A DNA stretch of 64,000 nucleotides, from contig WFTQ01000016.1 in assembly GCA_015485355.1 (NCBI GenBank), positions 1-64,000 on the forward strand, written 5' to 3'. Shown here one piece after another: positions 1 through 8,866 of the stretch. Positions within the stretch are counted from its first letter, which is position 1; every line of letters begins with the position of its first letter. The notes below the pieces were generated by a model. That model did not search any database and was not told where the DNA came from. It was given only the letters and a program-made list of their open reading frames with translations. The translations under genes were made by a program, and so were the position numbers. Source of the DNA: a bacterium (lineage in GTDB: Bacteria > Calditrichota > Calditrichia > RBG-13-44-9 > J042).

Positions 1-1
1 G

Positions 2-1768
2 AATATCAGCTACACACTGGGTACCGATTATTCGACCGATGATCGTCGCACCGTGTATCCGCCCAGCAGTTCTTCTTATCCCGAAGGTCGGGTGATTCGT
101 GAAAAATTCACCTATCGGGAAACCGATGGTTATTTAGCCATCACCGCCAGTCGGCGTTTTGAACCCGCCAATGCCAATGTGAATGTCTTGCTGGGGCATC
201 AGATCAATCAGCGGGAATACAATGCTTTTCAGACCATCGGCGACAAGATGGCTGTGTATGGTTTCAACCAACTGGACAACACGGCTTCTTATGATCCCAA
301 TGAATTTGAGTATAAGATTCGCCAGGAGTCTTTCTTTGGTCAGGTGATGCTAGACCTCTGGGATCAATTGTATCTCTCTGCTTCGCTGCGAAACGACGGT
401 TCGTCCACCTTTGGGCGGGCGAAGAAACGCCACTGGTTCCCCAAGTTCAGTAGTGCCTGGGAATTCAGCTCTTTTGAAATGCTGAAACCCGTGCAGAACA
501 TTTTGAGCTATGGTAAGATTCGTGTTGCTTATGGTGAGACGGGTCGCGAACCGGGTGTGTATCAGACCATCACGGCGTACGGTTCAGATAATTTCGCCCA
601 GGGTTGGGGGATCGCTCTCTCTCCCACTGCCTTTGGCTTTGGAGGATTCTACACCAGTGGAACCAAGGGTAACAATGCCATCAGGCCCGAACGGAATAAA
701 GAATGGGAATATGGCATTGACTTAGGATTCTTGAACAACCGTATTGGTCTGGAGATTACGCGTTACGAAAGTCGTACCGAAGACGTTATCCTCTCCTTGC
801 CGGTGCCGCCATCCTTTGGATTCATCAGTAAGCTGGAGAATGCTGCGGTGATCGAAAACAAGGGTTGGGAAATTTCTATTGATGCGCAACCCATCAAGCT
901 GAAAAACTTTAAATGGGATGTCCGTTTGCTTTATGGAGAAAATAACAGTCTGGTTACGGATCTGGCGGGTGCGGAATATGTTGGCTTAGGTGGTTTTACC
1001 AGTGCGGCTGCCTATGCTGTGGAAAATCAGCCCTACGGGGTGATTCGCGGCCGTGATTTCGTCCGCTTTGGTCGCGGTGAAGTGGTGAATGGTGTTGATA
1101 TCGATAAGGCCTACTCCGGCTGGAAACCCGGCGATCTGTACATCGCCGAAGATGGTTATCCCATTCGTTCCTCCAAATTGTGGGTCATCGGGGATCCCAA
1201 TCCCGATTGGACGGGTAGCATCCGAAACACCTTCACGCTTTTCAATAACCTGCGAATCTCGGTTCTATTCGATATTAAGCAGGGCGGCGATATGTGGAAC
1301 GGTACCAAGGGTGCGCTGTACTTCTTTGGTACCCACAAAGACACCGAGAAACCTTTCCCGGAAAATCTGGTGGTCAAGATGGATGATTCCAAACGTGAGG
1401 GAACGGGTGTGTTCAAAGGTGTTGGCCCGGGTGCCGGTAAAGAAGTCACCGGTGGTATCCGGTGGTATCTGTTGAATGAAGGTAGTGGTTTCACCGGTCC
1501 GGCGTCACAATTTGTGGAAGATGCCAGCTATGTAAAACTGCGGGAAATCTCCATCTCTTACAAATTCCGTCATGAGATGATCAGCAAGTGGGTTGGTATC
1601 AAGGATATCAACGTTCGGTTCACAGGACGAAACCTGTTTACCTGGACCGATTACACGGGTATCGATCCGGAAACCAACCTGGCCGGAAACACCAACTGGC
1701 AGGGTCTGGATTACTTCAATATGCCCCAAACCCGTTCGTTTATCTTATCACTGCAGTTTAATTACTAA
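2..1768 (+). CDS. SusC/RagA-family TonB-dependent outer-membrane receptor, C-terminal part
   Basis: The reading frame is open from base 2, so the gene begins before the window; the ORF track start (GTG at 53) is only the first in-window start codon. About 588 residues are visible. They look like the C-terminal beta-barrel of a SusC/RagA receptor, with alternating aromatic strands, segments such as RNTFTLFNNLRISVLFDIKQGGD and FTGRNLFTWTDYTGIDPE, and a terminal aromatic strand SFILSLQFNY. In this family the barrel imports glycans or peptides captured by the SusD lid, powered by TonB. The SusD gene follows 17 bp downstream, which supports the call. The substrate cannot be told from this part; the nearby S9 peptidase makes peptides possible, but that is inference. 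Confidence 0.9.
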   Translation, partial: NISYTLGTDYSTDDRRTVYPPSSSSYPEGRVIREKFTYRETDGYLAITASRRFEPANANVNVLLGHQINQREYNAFQTIGDKMAVYGFNQLDNTASYDPNEFEYKIRQESFFGQVMLDLWDQLYLSASLRNDGSSTFGRAKKRHWFPKFSSAWEFSSFEMLKPVQNILSYGKIRVAYGETGREPGVYQTITAYGSDNFAQGWGIALSPTAFGFGGFYTSGTKGNNAIRPERNKEWEYGIDLGFLNNRIGLEITRYESRTEDVILSLPVPPSFGFISKLENAAVIENKGWEISIDAQPIKLKNFKWDVRLLYGENNSLVTDLAGAEYVGLGGFTSAAAYAVENQPYGVIRGRDFVRFGRGEVVNGVDIDKAYSGWKPGDLYIAEDGYPIRSSKLWVIGDPNPDWTGSIRNTFTLFNNLRISVLFDIKQGGDMWNGTKGALYFFGTHKDTEKPFPENLVVKMDDSKREGTGVFKGVGPGAGKEVTGGIRWYLLNEGSGFTGPASQFVEDASYVKLREISISYKFRHEMISKWVGIKDINVRFTGRNLFTWTDYTGIDPETNLAGNTNWQGLDYFNMPQTRSFILSLQFNY

Positions 1769-1785
1769 TAAAGGAGGGGATAAGA

Positions 1786-3291
1786 ATGATGAAGGAAATA
1801 AAAGCATCGAGAACATTTCTAATGCTATTAGCCTTTATTGGCTTAATACTGGTGGGATGCACCGAATTTCTGGATGATCCCGAGTTGCAAGAGGATCCCA
1901 ACCGGCCGGTGGACGTTCATCCCGATGTTTTATTGAATAGTATCCAGATTTCCCACTTCTTTATGCAGGAGGGAGCACTGGCCCGCACCTTCTCCATGTG
2001 GATGCAGCAGATGTCCGGAACAGACCGTCAATATCTGGCCTATGATCGATATTCTATTGTAGAAGCCGACCACGACGGCGAGTTCAATGACGTCTATACG
2101 GGTGGTGGATTGATCGATATCCGTAAGGTTATTCAGAAATTAGATGAGAATGGCTGGGTGAATTATCGAGGAATTGCCAAGGTATGGGAAGCCCTGGTTA
2201 TAGGAACGGCCACCAGTATCTGGGGCAACATTCCGTATTCCGAGGCGGTCAATCCGAATATTGAAACGCCCAAACTGGACACTCAGGCGGAAATTTACGC
2301 CGCCATTCAGACGTTGCTCGATGAAGCCATCCAGGATTTGCAAGAACCCGACGGTGGGTATTTACCTCCCAACGATCTGGTCTATGGCGGTGACCTGGAT
2401 AAATGGGTACGTTTTGCCCACTCTTTAAAGGCACGGTTCTATTTGCACTGGGGTGAAGTGTTTGAGGCCGGCGGCGATTTACCCTCGGGCTATACCAATC
2501 CTTACCAACAAGCATTGGAGCATGCCCAGAATGGCATCAATTCCACCTTAGGGGATTTCAAAACCAAGCACAGCGATGTGGAAACGGAATCGAACACCTG
2601 GTATCAGTTTTTCCGGGAACGCGATTCTTATATTCGTGCTGGAAAATTTCTGGTGGATCTGTTAATCAGCCGCAAAGACCCGCGTTTGCCCATTTACTTT
2701 GCCAAGACGGGTATTGATAGCTTGGGCAATCCCATCTTTGTGGGTTCTGCTCCTGGCGAAGGGAACACTGGTGCCTCTAAACTCAGTGAGGTTTTCCTGG
2801 CAAAGTCTAAATCTTACGATATCTTAACTTACGAAGAAACCCTCTTCATTCAGGCCGAAGCCGCCTTCAAGCTGGGCGATGAAGCCACCGCCAGGGATAA
2901 GCTCAATGAGGCCCTCCGGGTCATCGAAGGCAAATGGGGGTTGAAAGCCGATACGTTGGGAACTTATGACGCCACGGTGACGGGCGACGCGCTCTTCGAA
3001 GCGATCATGATGGAGAAATATATTGCCCTGTTTCTGAATATCGAGGTTTATAATGACTGGAAGCGAACCGGTTTTCCAAAAATTGTGGCTTACGGTGCAA
3101 CCGACTATACCCAGTCACCGGATATTATTCCTCACCGGCTGCCTATCAGCGACGATGAGCGGCAGACGAATCCGAATGTAGACGATCCCACACGACAGGA
3201 ATCTGGTCCGGACAAACAGGCCTATTATTGGGAGCCCACCGATCCCAACTATGGCCGCAATCAGAATGATCCGGTGCGGAACCCATTTTAA
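1786..3291 (+). CDS. SusD/RagB-family nutrient-binding outer-membrane lipoprotein
   Basis: The 501-residue protein has a lipoprotein signal with lipobox LVGC, giving lipidated Cys25, followed by the acidic start FLDDPELQEDPNRP seen in SusD-like proteins. The PDVLLNSIQ segment and the helical region DKWVRFAHSLKARFYLHW match the TPR-like SusD fold, as does a late FIQAEAAFKLGDEATARD repeat. A strong site (AAGGAGGGG) precedes the ATG at 1786; a second ATG follows at 1789. It is expected to cap the SusC barrel at the cell surface and bind substrate. A terminator lies directly downstream, so the SusCD pair ends its transcription unit here. Confidence 0.92.
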   Translation: MMKEIKASRTFLMLLAFIGLILVGCTEFLDDPELQEDPNRPVDVHPDVLLNSIQISHFFMQEGALARTFSMWMQQMSGTDRQYLAYDRYSIVEADHDGEFNDVYTGGGLIDIRKVIQKLDENGWVNYRGIAKVWEALVIGTATSIWGNIPYSEAVNPNIETPKLDTQAEIYAAIQTLLDEAIQDLQEPDGGYLPPNDLVYGGDLDKWVRFAHSLKARFYLHWGEVFEAGGDLPSGYTNPYQQALEHAQNGINSTLGDFKTKHSDVETESNTWYQFFRERDSYIRAGKFLVDLLISRKDPRLPIYFAKTGIDSLGNPIFVGSAPGEGNTGASKLSEVFLAKSKSYDILTYEETLFIQAEAAFKLGDEATARDKLNEALRVIEGKWGLKADTLGTYDATVTGDALFEAIMMEKYIALFLNIEVYNDWKRTGFPKIVAYGATDYTQSPDIIPHRLPISDDERQTNPNVDDPTRQESGPDKQAYYWEPTDPNYGRNQNDPVRNPF

Positions 3292-3318
3292 TCCGTGAAT
3301 CATTACCGTTTTTTCACC

Positions 3319-3361
3319 GCAGCCCGGTCGATCCGTCCTGGATGGCCGGGCTGCTTTTTTT
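3319..3361 (+). terminator. Rho-independent terminator after susD-like gene
   Basis: GCAGCCCGGTC pairs with GGCCGGGCTGC (11 bp with one G-U pair) around a 14-base loop and is followed by seven T residues. It sits 28 bp after the SusD stop codon. Confidence 0.9.
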
Positions 3362-3429
3362 AGGATTATTTTGGGAACTAAATTCCCGATGATAACTCTA
3401 ACTAATAAAAAAGCTGTTTTGTGTGTGCC

Positions 3430-5403
3430 ATGAACGGTGTTTTTCCCAAAAGCCGATGCCCAATTCTTTTGTTCTGTTGCTTTTTGTGGGGATTCCGTTG
3501 CTTGGTGGAACCGGCCGTGGCGATGCCTTTGGCGGAAGAGCCGACCTCACCATTGGAAACTGTCCGGAATGAAATAAAACAGAAGAATTACGGGAAAGCC
3601 AAGACGATTTTATTCCGCTTACTTCAACAAGATTCAACTTTTCAAGAAGCATCGGGTAGATCTTTGTGGGACTGGCTGGCCAGGGTGTATGAATGGGAGC
3701 AAAAACCGGACAGTGCCGCTCAAATTTTAGTGGAAGGGTATTTTACCCTGCAAAAGGCCCATAAAAGCGATCTTTATTTAAATTATAACCTGGTGCGCTT
3801 ATTTGCCGAACATGGCTTGTCCCAGCCTCAGATCAATATCACAGAACTCTTTTATCGATGGTTAAAAGAGGTTTCGCCCACACAACAACCGGATTTATGG
3901 GATTGGTTTTTTGACCAGAGTAAGATTCTACTGTATGAGGAAGAATTGAAACAATTTCAGCAGGTTTCCGATCCCCAACAACCCTGGATCGGGCAGCTTT
4001 TTTATAAAGCGTTTCGGCGCCAGGATCCCACCCCGGCTACCCTGGATAACGAGTATGTATTGCAATTTTTTAAGCGGGCCATGATTGCCCGACAAAAATT
4101 CCCCGATCCATTGCTTCCAAAAGGTTATGATGATCGAGGAGACATTTTTGTTTTGTTGGGCCCTACCAGTCGGATGTATGTTTCTCGCAGTGGTACCCGA
4201 GGGACCGGTGGATATGCCTTATATCCTTTCGAAATGTGGTTTTATAAACATATTCATCCGGATTTGTATTGGACCTTTGTGGGACGCGGAGGTAAAAATT
4301 TTTATCGCCTGGTGAGTGGACCGGAAGAAGTGCTGGGAATTTTTTATCGTGGCCGCACCGCGTTCTATGCCGGTAGAAGAACCGTGATGATACCCTTGTG
4401 GTTACGGTACGATTTGTACACCTCCCTGGCACCCCTGCATCGGGTATTCCGGGAACGCATCCGTTTGATGGATGAGCAGATCGATCCCCTGGAGGCCAAT
4501 GAATATGCCCGGACCCACTTCAAAGATGAAGATGAAATGCATTTTCGGTGGATGAAAAATTATATCTGCAGGCTGGTATTGGGAACCGATTTTACCCTGG
4601 ATACGTTGACGGTTTTTTATAACTGGATGCATTTTAAGGGGGACGAGGGTAAAACGTTGGTGGAGTTCAACTACTATGTGCCTAACGATGAAATCCAGTA
4701 TGTGTTCGAACCGGAATTTTACTCGGAAATCAAAAGCCAGATAGGTGTTTTTGATGAAGACTACCAACTGGTGGCGGCCGATTCAACCACCATTCCCATT
4801 TCCCATCAAAATGTGGGGGATACCTTTATTAGTAAATTTACGTTTTTGCTTCGTCCGGGTCGGTACCAGGTGATGTTTCGGGTGGAAAACCCCATTGGTG
4901 AGAAACTCCATGTACAACGAGCATCCTTGAAAGTGCCCAATTATATCGACACGGCTCTAACAATGTCCGATGTATTCCTTGTGGGCGATCTCCTGCCCAG
5001 CCGGGAGGATAACGTCTTTGTGAAGGATACGATGATGGTCATTCCTCAACCATTGCTGGAGCACGACAAGACGGTCCCTTTAAAAGTATATTTTGAAGTG
5101 TACAACCTGGCTCAGGATTCCGCAGGGAAATCCCATTTTGATATTTCTTTTAATTTATTCCGGTTGAACAAGGGGAAAAGCCTGTTTAAGAAGTTGTTTG
5201 GCTGGATGAAGAAAGAAAAAGCCCCGAATTTGGTTATCTCCGAAACCCGCCATGAATCCCACAGCAAACCTCGGGCTCAGATTGCCTGGAGCCGACCGGT
5301 GGAAAATTTAAAAGATGGCACTTATTTATTAACGGTGATGGTTACCGACCGAGTCAAAACTGCGCAGGCTACCAAAGAACTGCAATTTCTTCTCGTCCAT
5401 TAA
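3430..5403 (+). CDS. Secreted GWxTD-domain-like protein
   Basis: The protein has about 657 residues. A hydrophobic N-terminus (PILLFCCFLWGFRCLVEPAVA) suggests export. Residues of about 30-180 are helical and TPR-like (tandem NYGKAKTILFRLLQQD, PDSAAQILVEGYF). The middle carries GYDDRGDIFVLLGPTSRM followed by PFEMWFY, the pattern of GWxTD domains, which are common in Calditrichota, Ignavibacteria and Acidobacteria and have no firm function. The C-terminal half is beta-rich. I chose ATG 3430 over the track's GTG 3421; no good ribosome site separates them. The gene follows a terminator and precedes the S9 peptidase after a 348-bp gap, so it is probably its own unit. The family call is moderate because the literal GWxTD motif is degenerate. 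Confidence 0.6.
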   Translation: MNGVFPKSRCPILLFCCFLWGFRCLVEPAVAMPLAEEPTSPLETVRNEIKQKNYGKAKTILFRLLQQDSTFQEASGRSLWDWLARVYEWEQKPDSAAQILVEGYFTLQKAHKSDLYLNYNLVRLFAEHGLSQPQINITELFYRWLKEVSPTQQPDLWDWFFDQSKILLYEEELKQFQQVSDPQQPWIGQLFYKAFRRQDPTPATLDNEYVLQFFKRAMIARQKFPDPLLPKGYDDRGDIFVLLGPTSRMYVSRSGTRGTGGYALYPFEMWFYKHIHPDLYWTFVGRGGKNFYRLVSGPEEVLGIFYRGRTAFYAGRRTVMIPLWLRYDLYTSLAPLHRVFRERIRLMDEQIDPLEANEYARTHFKDEDEMHFRWMKNYICRLVLGTDFTLDTLTVFYNWMHFKGDEGKTLVEFNYYVPNDEIQYVFEPEFYSEIKSQIGVFDEDYQLVAADSTTIPISHQNVGDTFISKFTFLLRPGRYQVMFRVENPIGEKLHVQRASLKVPNYIDTALTMSDVFLVGDLLPSREDNVFVKDTMMVIPQPLLEHDKTVPLKVYFEVYNLAQDSAGKSHFDISFNLFRLNKGKSLFKKLFGWMKKEKAPNLVISETRHESHSKPRAQIAWSRPVENLKDGTYLLTVMVTDRVKTAQATKELQFLLVH

Positions 5404-5751
5404 AGCCGTTTTCTTTTGTTGTCCCTTGGTTCCCCCATCGTTCTCCTCTGTATGCCTATCTGTTTCGGGTCTGTCTATTGGATTGCTAAAAGGGGTTAAT
5501 TTTGTACTTTGATGGTGATTTCCGGGAACGGAAGCCCTGAAACCGTTTCGTGAAAATTCAGGGGCCATGCGCCTATCGGTTCCGTAAAGTCCCCTTTATT
5601 GGAGGGTACGTCACCAGACCTCCGATGGAAGCTGACAGTTGAAAAAGTGACTTCAATATGAATAGAATTTTCCGTAACTTTTACGTCATCGTAAATTTGG
5701 AATAAGCCGAGGAGGTTTGTAAAAAATTTAATAGGGGAGGATTGTCGAATC
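5404..5751 (+). other. Intergenic region, no supported gene
   Basis: This 348-bp stretch holds a possible promoter for the downstream peptidase and an 85-codon minus-strand ORF (5496-5753) that I do not accept as a gene: it has no recognisable motif and its start overlaps the peptidase start codon. No hairpin followed by a T-run was seen after the GWxTD-like gene. Confidence 0.5.
5639..5668 (+). promoter_or_regulatory. Candidate promoter for the S9 peptidase gene
   Basis: TTGAAA and TAGAAT are separated by 18 bp, about 85 bp before the start codon. This is a sigma-70-like match only. The consensus used by this lineage is unknown, so confidence is low. Confidence 0.35.
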
Positions 5752-7737
5752 ATGAGAATTCCTTTTTGGGTCGGGATATGTGTCGGGTTTCTGGGGATTT
5801 CTCTGGGAATCCCTGCTCAGCTATTGACTCCTGAACAGGTTGTCGATATGCGTTGGGTAACCCAGGTGGCTATGCAGCCTCAGGGAGAGTTTGTCGCTTA
5901 CACGCTTCGGGTGCAGCGGGACTCTACCGAGAAACCCGGCGGCGCTTATAACGAGTTATGGGTGGTTTCTGTAGAAAAAGGAGAGCCTCAGGCCTATATC
6001 CGAAAGCCGGGGTCGGTTCGTTCGATTGCCTGGTCACCGGAGGGTAAAGCGATCTACTTTTTAAGTCGAAGAAAGGAAATTAATCCCAAACGCCAGGTAT
6101 ATGCCATTCCTTTGAGTGGGGGCGAGGCCCGATTGGTTACCCGGGCACCCCGAAACATTCTCCATTTTCGTCTTTCACCGAATGGCCAATGGCTGGCCTA
6201 TACCATGCGAGATGCGGTTCCCGCGGAGGTGAAAAAGAAGCGTCAACGGGGGTACGACCAGAAGGTGGAAGACACTTGGGATGTGTTGACCCGGATTCAT
6301 GTTCTGGACCTGACCAGTGGAGAAAGCTGGTTGGTGACCCGATCGGATCACAACGTATGGGATTTTGACTGGACACCTGACGGGGCGGCACTCCTTTATC
6401 GGGCTAGTGAACGACCCTTTACCGATGATCAATACATGTTTTCTGATAATTATCTGGTGCCCCGCGAAGGAGGGGAAGGGAAGCGTATTTACGATACCGA
6501 AGGTAAGCTGGAATTGGCCCGTTTATCACCCGATGGCAAATATGTGGCCTGGAGGGGGGCGGTGGATCTTCAGGATCCTTACCCGGGAAGCATTTTTGTA
6601 AAACCTCTGGATGGTGGAACCCCCCGGAATTTGCTGGAAGATTTCCCGGGTACGGCCATCTGGTTCGATTGGTTCAATTCCCGAACCCTGTTGGTTATAA
6701 CCATCGAAAAAACTCGAACCTATCTGTATCAAATCGCAATTCCTTCCGGAAACAGGAAACGCTTGTTGGGTGGGGAGGGTCCCGTGTTTCGTTCCCTGTC
6801 GTGGGCCAAAAAGGGCAAACGCTTCGCCGTAGCTGCCAATACCTATCGCCATCCCAATGAGGTTTATGTCGGCCGATTGGGGCACAAACGGTTGCGGCGG
6901 CTGACCCTATCCAATCCGGAGATGGAAAAAATGGCCTTTGGGGTGCAGGAAACCTTTTCCTGGAAAGGGCCCGACGGCCTCACCATTTATGGGATTTTAG
7001 TGAAGCCGGTGGGGTTTCAAAAAGGGCAGCGCTACCCTTTACAGGTTCAGGTGCATGGTGGACCCGAATCGGCACAGCTCGATGGATGGAATACCTACTA
7101 TAGCAGCTGGGTACAATTGTTGGCCCAGAGAGGGTTTATGGTATTGATGCCCAATTACAGAGGGAGTATTGGGCGGGGTGTGGCTTATGCCAAAGGCGAT
7201 CAGCTGGATTTAATGGGCAAGGAATTTCAAGATATTCTGGCGGGCATCGATAGCCTGATAGCCTGGGGAATGGTGGACTCCCTCCGGGTCGGCATCGGTG
7301 GGGGCTCCTATGGGGGGTATGCTTCCGCATGGGCGGCTACCCGATATAGTGACCGATTTCAGGCGGCCATTGTTTTTGCGGGAATTTCCAATCAAATCTC
7401 CAAAGGCGGTACCACGGACATCCCTGCAGAAAATGCGCTGGTACACTGGACCCGCTGGCTTTACGAGGATCTCGGTTTTGTTTGGGATCGGTCGCCTTTG
7501 AAATACATTGCCAATGCGAAAACACCAACGCTGATTGCCCATGGGGAGAAAGACCTGCGGGTTCCGGTCGGGCAGGCCTATGAACTCTATCGTGGATTGA
7601 AATATTTTGGGGTTGAGACGGAACTGATCGTATACCCCCGGGAACCTCATGGTTTAAGGGAACGAGCCCACCAGATCGACTTCTGCCGTCGGGCTCTGGA
7701 TTGGTATGAGCGTTTTTTAAAAAATCCCGTCCAATAG
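5752..7737 (+). CDS. S9-family (prolyl oligopeptidase / acylaminoacyl peptidase type) serine peptidase, exported
   Basis: The 661-residue protein has a signal peptide (IPFWVGICVGFLGISLGIPAQ), then a WD40-like beta-propeller (about residues 30-390; repeated SPDGKYVAW and SPNGQWLAY units), then an alpha/beta-hydrolase domain. The nucleophile elbow GGGSYGGY gives Ser519; HGEKDLRVP gives the likely Asp601 and EPHGL the His633, so the triad is complete. S9 enzymes of this type cleave short peptides, often dipeptides or acylated residues, and are commonly periplasmic in the FCB group. GGGAGG lies upstream of the ATG. With the SusCD pair nearby, a role in peptide scavenging is plausible but inferred. 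Confidence 0.92.
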   Translation: MRIPFWVGICVGFLGISLGIPAQLLTPEQVVDMRWVTQVAMQPQGEFVAYTLRVQRDSTEKPGGAYNELWVVSVEKGEPQAYIRKPGSVRSIAWSPEGKAIYFLSRRKEINPKRQVYAIPLSGGEARLVTRAPRNILHFRLSPNGQWLAYTMRDAVPAEVKKKRQRGYDQKVEDTWDVLTRIHVLDLTSGESWLVTRSDHNVWDFDWTPDGAALLYRASERPFTDDQYMFSDNYLVPREGGEGKRIYDTEGKLELARLSPDGKYVAWRGAVDLQDPYPGSIFVKPLDGGTPRNLLEDFPGTAIWFDWFNSRTLLVITIEKTRTYLYQIAIPSGNRKRLLGGEGPVFRSLSWAKKGKRFAVAANTYRHPNEVYVGRLGHKRLRRLTLSNPEMEKMAFGVQETFSWKGPDGLTIYGILVKPVGFQKGQRYPLQVQVHGGPESAQLDGWNTYYSSWVQLLAQRGFMVLMPNYRGSIGRGVAYAKGDQLDLMGKEFQDILAGIDSLIAWGMVDSLRVGIGGGSYGGYASAWAATRYSDRFQAAIVFAGISNQISKGGTTDIPAENALVHWTRWLYEDLGFVWDRSPLKYIANAKTPTLIAHGEKDLRVPVGQAYELYRGLKYFGVETELIVYPREPHGLRERAHQIDFCRRALDWYERFLKNPVQ

Positions 7738-8405
7738 GAAGGGGTGGTATTCAGCGTTTGAGTGAGGGCCCTTGGGCCCCCATTAAGCATTACCATGCGA
7801 GTCAAGCGTTGACAAGCGGGATGAAGAAGTGGTGTTACTCGGGCGAGGATGATCGACCGATCTCCAAACGTATTTGAAAATTTTCAGGGGCCGATAACCG
7901 CGGCATGGTGGATTCCCGTTTCCCCAATGTCCCTCCGGCGAATCGTTCCCTCAACTCCGCTTGATAACGTCACGTAATGGTATCGGAAAAGGATGGGGGG
8001 AAAAGTCGGTCGGCTTGGTGCGGGTCGGGGTCGTTTCCCATTGATCTCTGTCACTCAGGTGTGCCCGTGGGGCGGATGGGGCGACGAAAAAATATCCATT
8101 TCTGTAAAAATTTTGATGGTAATCCCTGCTTTCATTTAGTAATTTCTAAAATTAGGATCCTATGAGCTTTTGATTGATGAGTCGGAAAGTATACAAAAAT
8201 CAAGAAGTTAGGAGCCGAATCGTAAAATCGTTGCCGAACTTTTGGATTTGAATCACAAAAATGGCGATAGAATTCCGTCATTATGCATATGCCCCTTGCC
8301 TTTGGTGCAAGGTAAAATGATGGGGAACGGTCTGGCCATGGGTGAATATCTAATTTATCAATAGGTTGCGTCGATGATAACGGTAGAAACAAGAGGTAGG
8401 TTAAA
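7738..8405 (+). other. Long intergenic region without a supported gene
   Basis: This 668-bp stretch contains a short GC palindrome near 7767 (GGGCCCTTGGGCCC) and a small hairpin near 8296 (CCTTGC...GCAAGG). No ORF has a credible start and family resemblance. No tRNA, known riboswitch core or T-tailed terminator was recognised. The second half is AT-richer and probably contains the promoter of the STAS gene, but I could not single out a convincing -35/-10 pair. Confidence 0.5.
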
Positions 8406-8816
8406 ATGGAAGTGTATGCATGGCAGGATCGAGAACGTGGGGTGTTTGTGATTGAGGCACCACAGCGACTGGAGGGCGAGACCGCCGTCGCGTTTCGATC
8501 CAGAGTCAATTCCATTGTGGATGAGGGGCATTATCGGATTGTGATTGATTTAAAGAATACCGTTTACATGGATTCCAGTGGCCTGGGAGCAATGGTTTCC
8601 CGCATTGCGACGACCCGCTCCAATGGGGGGGATATCCGGCTGGCCAATCTGAATCGGTTTATTCAGGAATTGATACAGGTGACGAATTTGAACCGGGTGT
8701 TTCACATTTACGATTCCACGGAAGCGGCCATTGCCAGTTTTGTTTCGAATGATGATGCAGCAACGTCGGCGCAAGAAAAAGTGACGGCCTCCGGTGTTGT
8801 TATTCCACCACGCTAG
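8406..8816 (+). CDS. STAS-domain anti-sigma factor antagonist (SpoIIAA/RsbV type)
   Basis: The 136-residue protein is a single STAS domain with VIDLKNTVYMDSSGLGAMV; Ser57/Ser58 is the conserved phosphorylation site of SpoIIAA/RsbV proteins. In that family the unphosphorylated form binds an RsbW-type kinase and frees a sigma factor or other partner. The last 25 residues are low-complexity and specific to this protein. GAGGTAGG lies five bases before the ATG. It is followed by a sugar phosphorylase, a diguanylate cyclase and an HPt protein. No RsbW or sigma gene is adjacent; the nearest RsbW-like gene is at 22.2 kb, so the partner is unknown. Confidence 0.9.
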   Translation: MEVYAWQDRERGVFVIEAPQRLEGETAVAFRSRVNSIVDEGHYRIVIDLKNTVYMDSSGLGAMVSRIATTRSNGGDIRLANLNRFIQELIQVTNLNRVFHIYDSTEAAIASFVSNDDAATSAQEKVTASGVVIPPR

Positions 8817-8866
8817 TCATGGTTACCAATACCGTTCTACAGATAAATAAACAGGGATGTTGAGCT

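Noticed and set aside
5496-5753. Minus-strand 85-codon ORF before the S9 peptidase
   Set aside because: No motif, no ribosome site seen, and it overlaps the peptidase start; I treat the region as non-coding.
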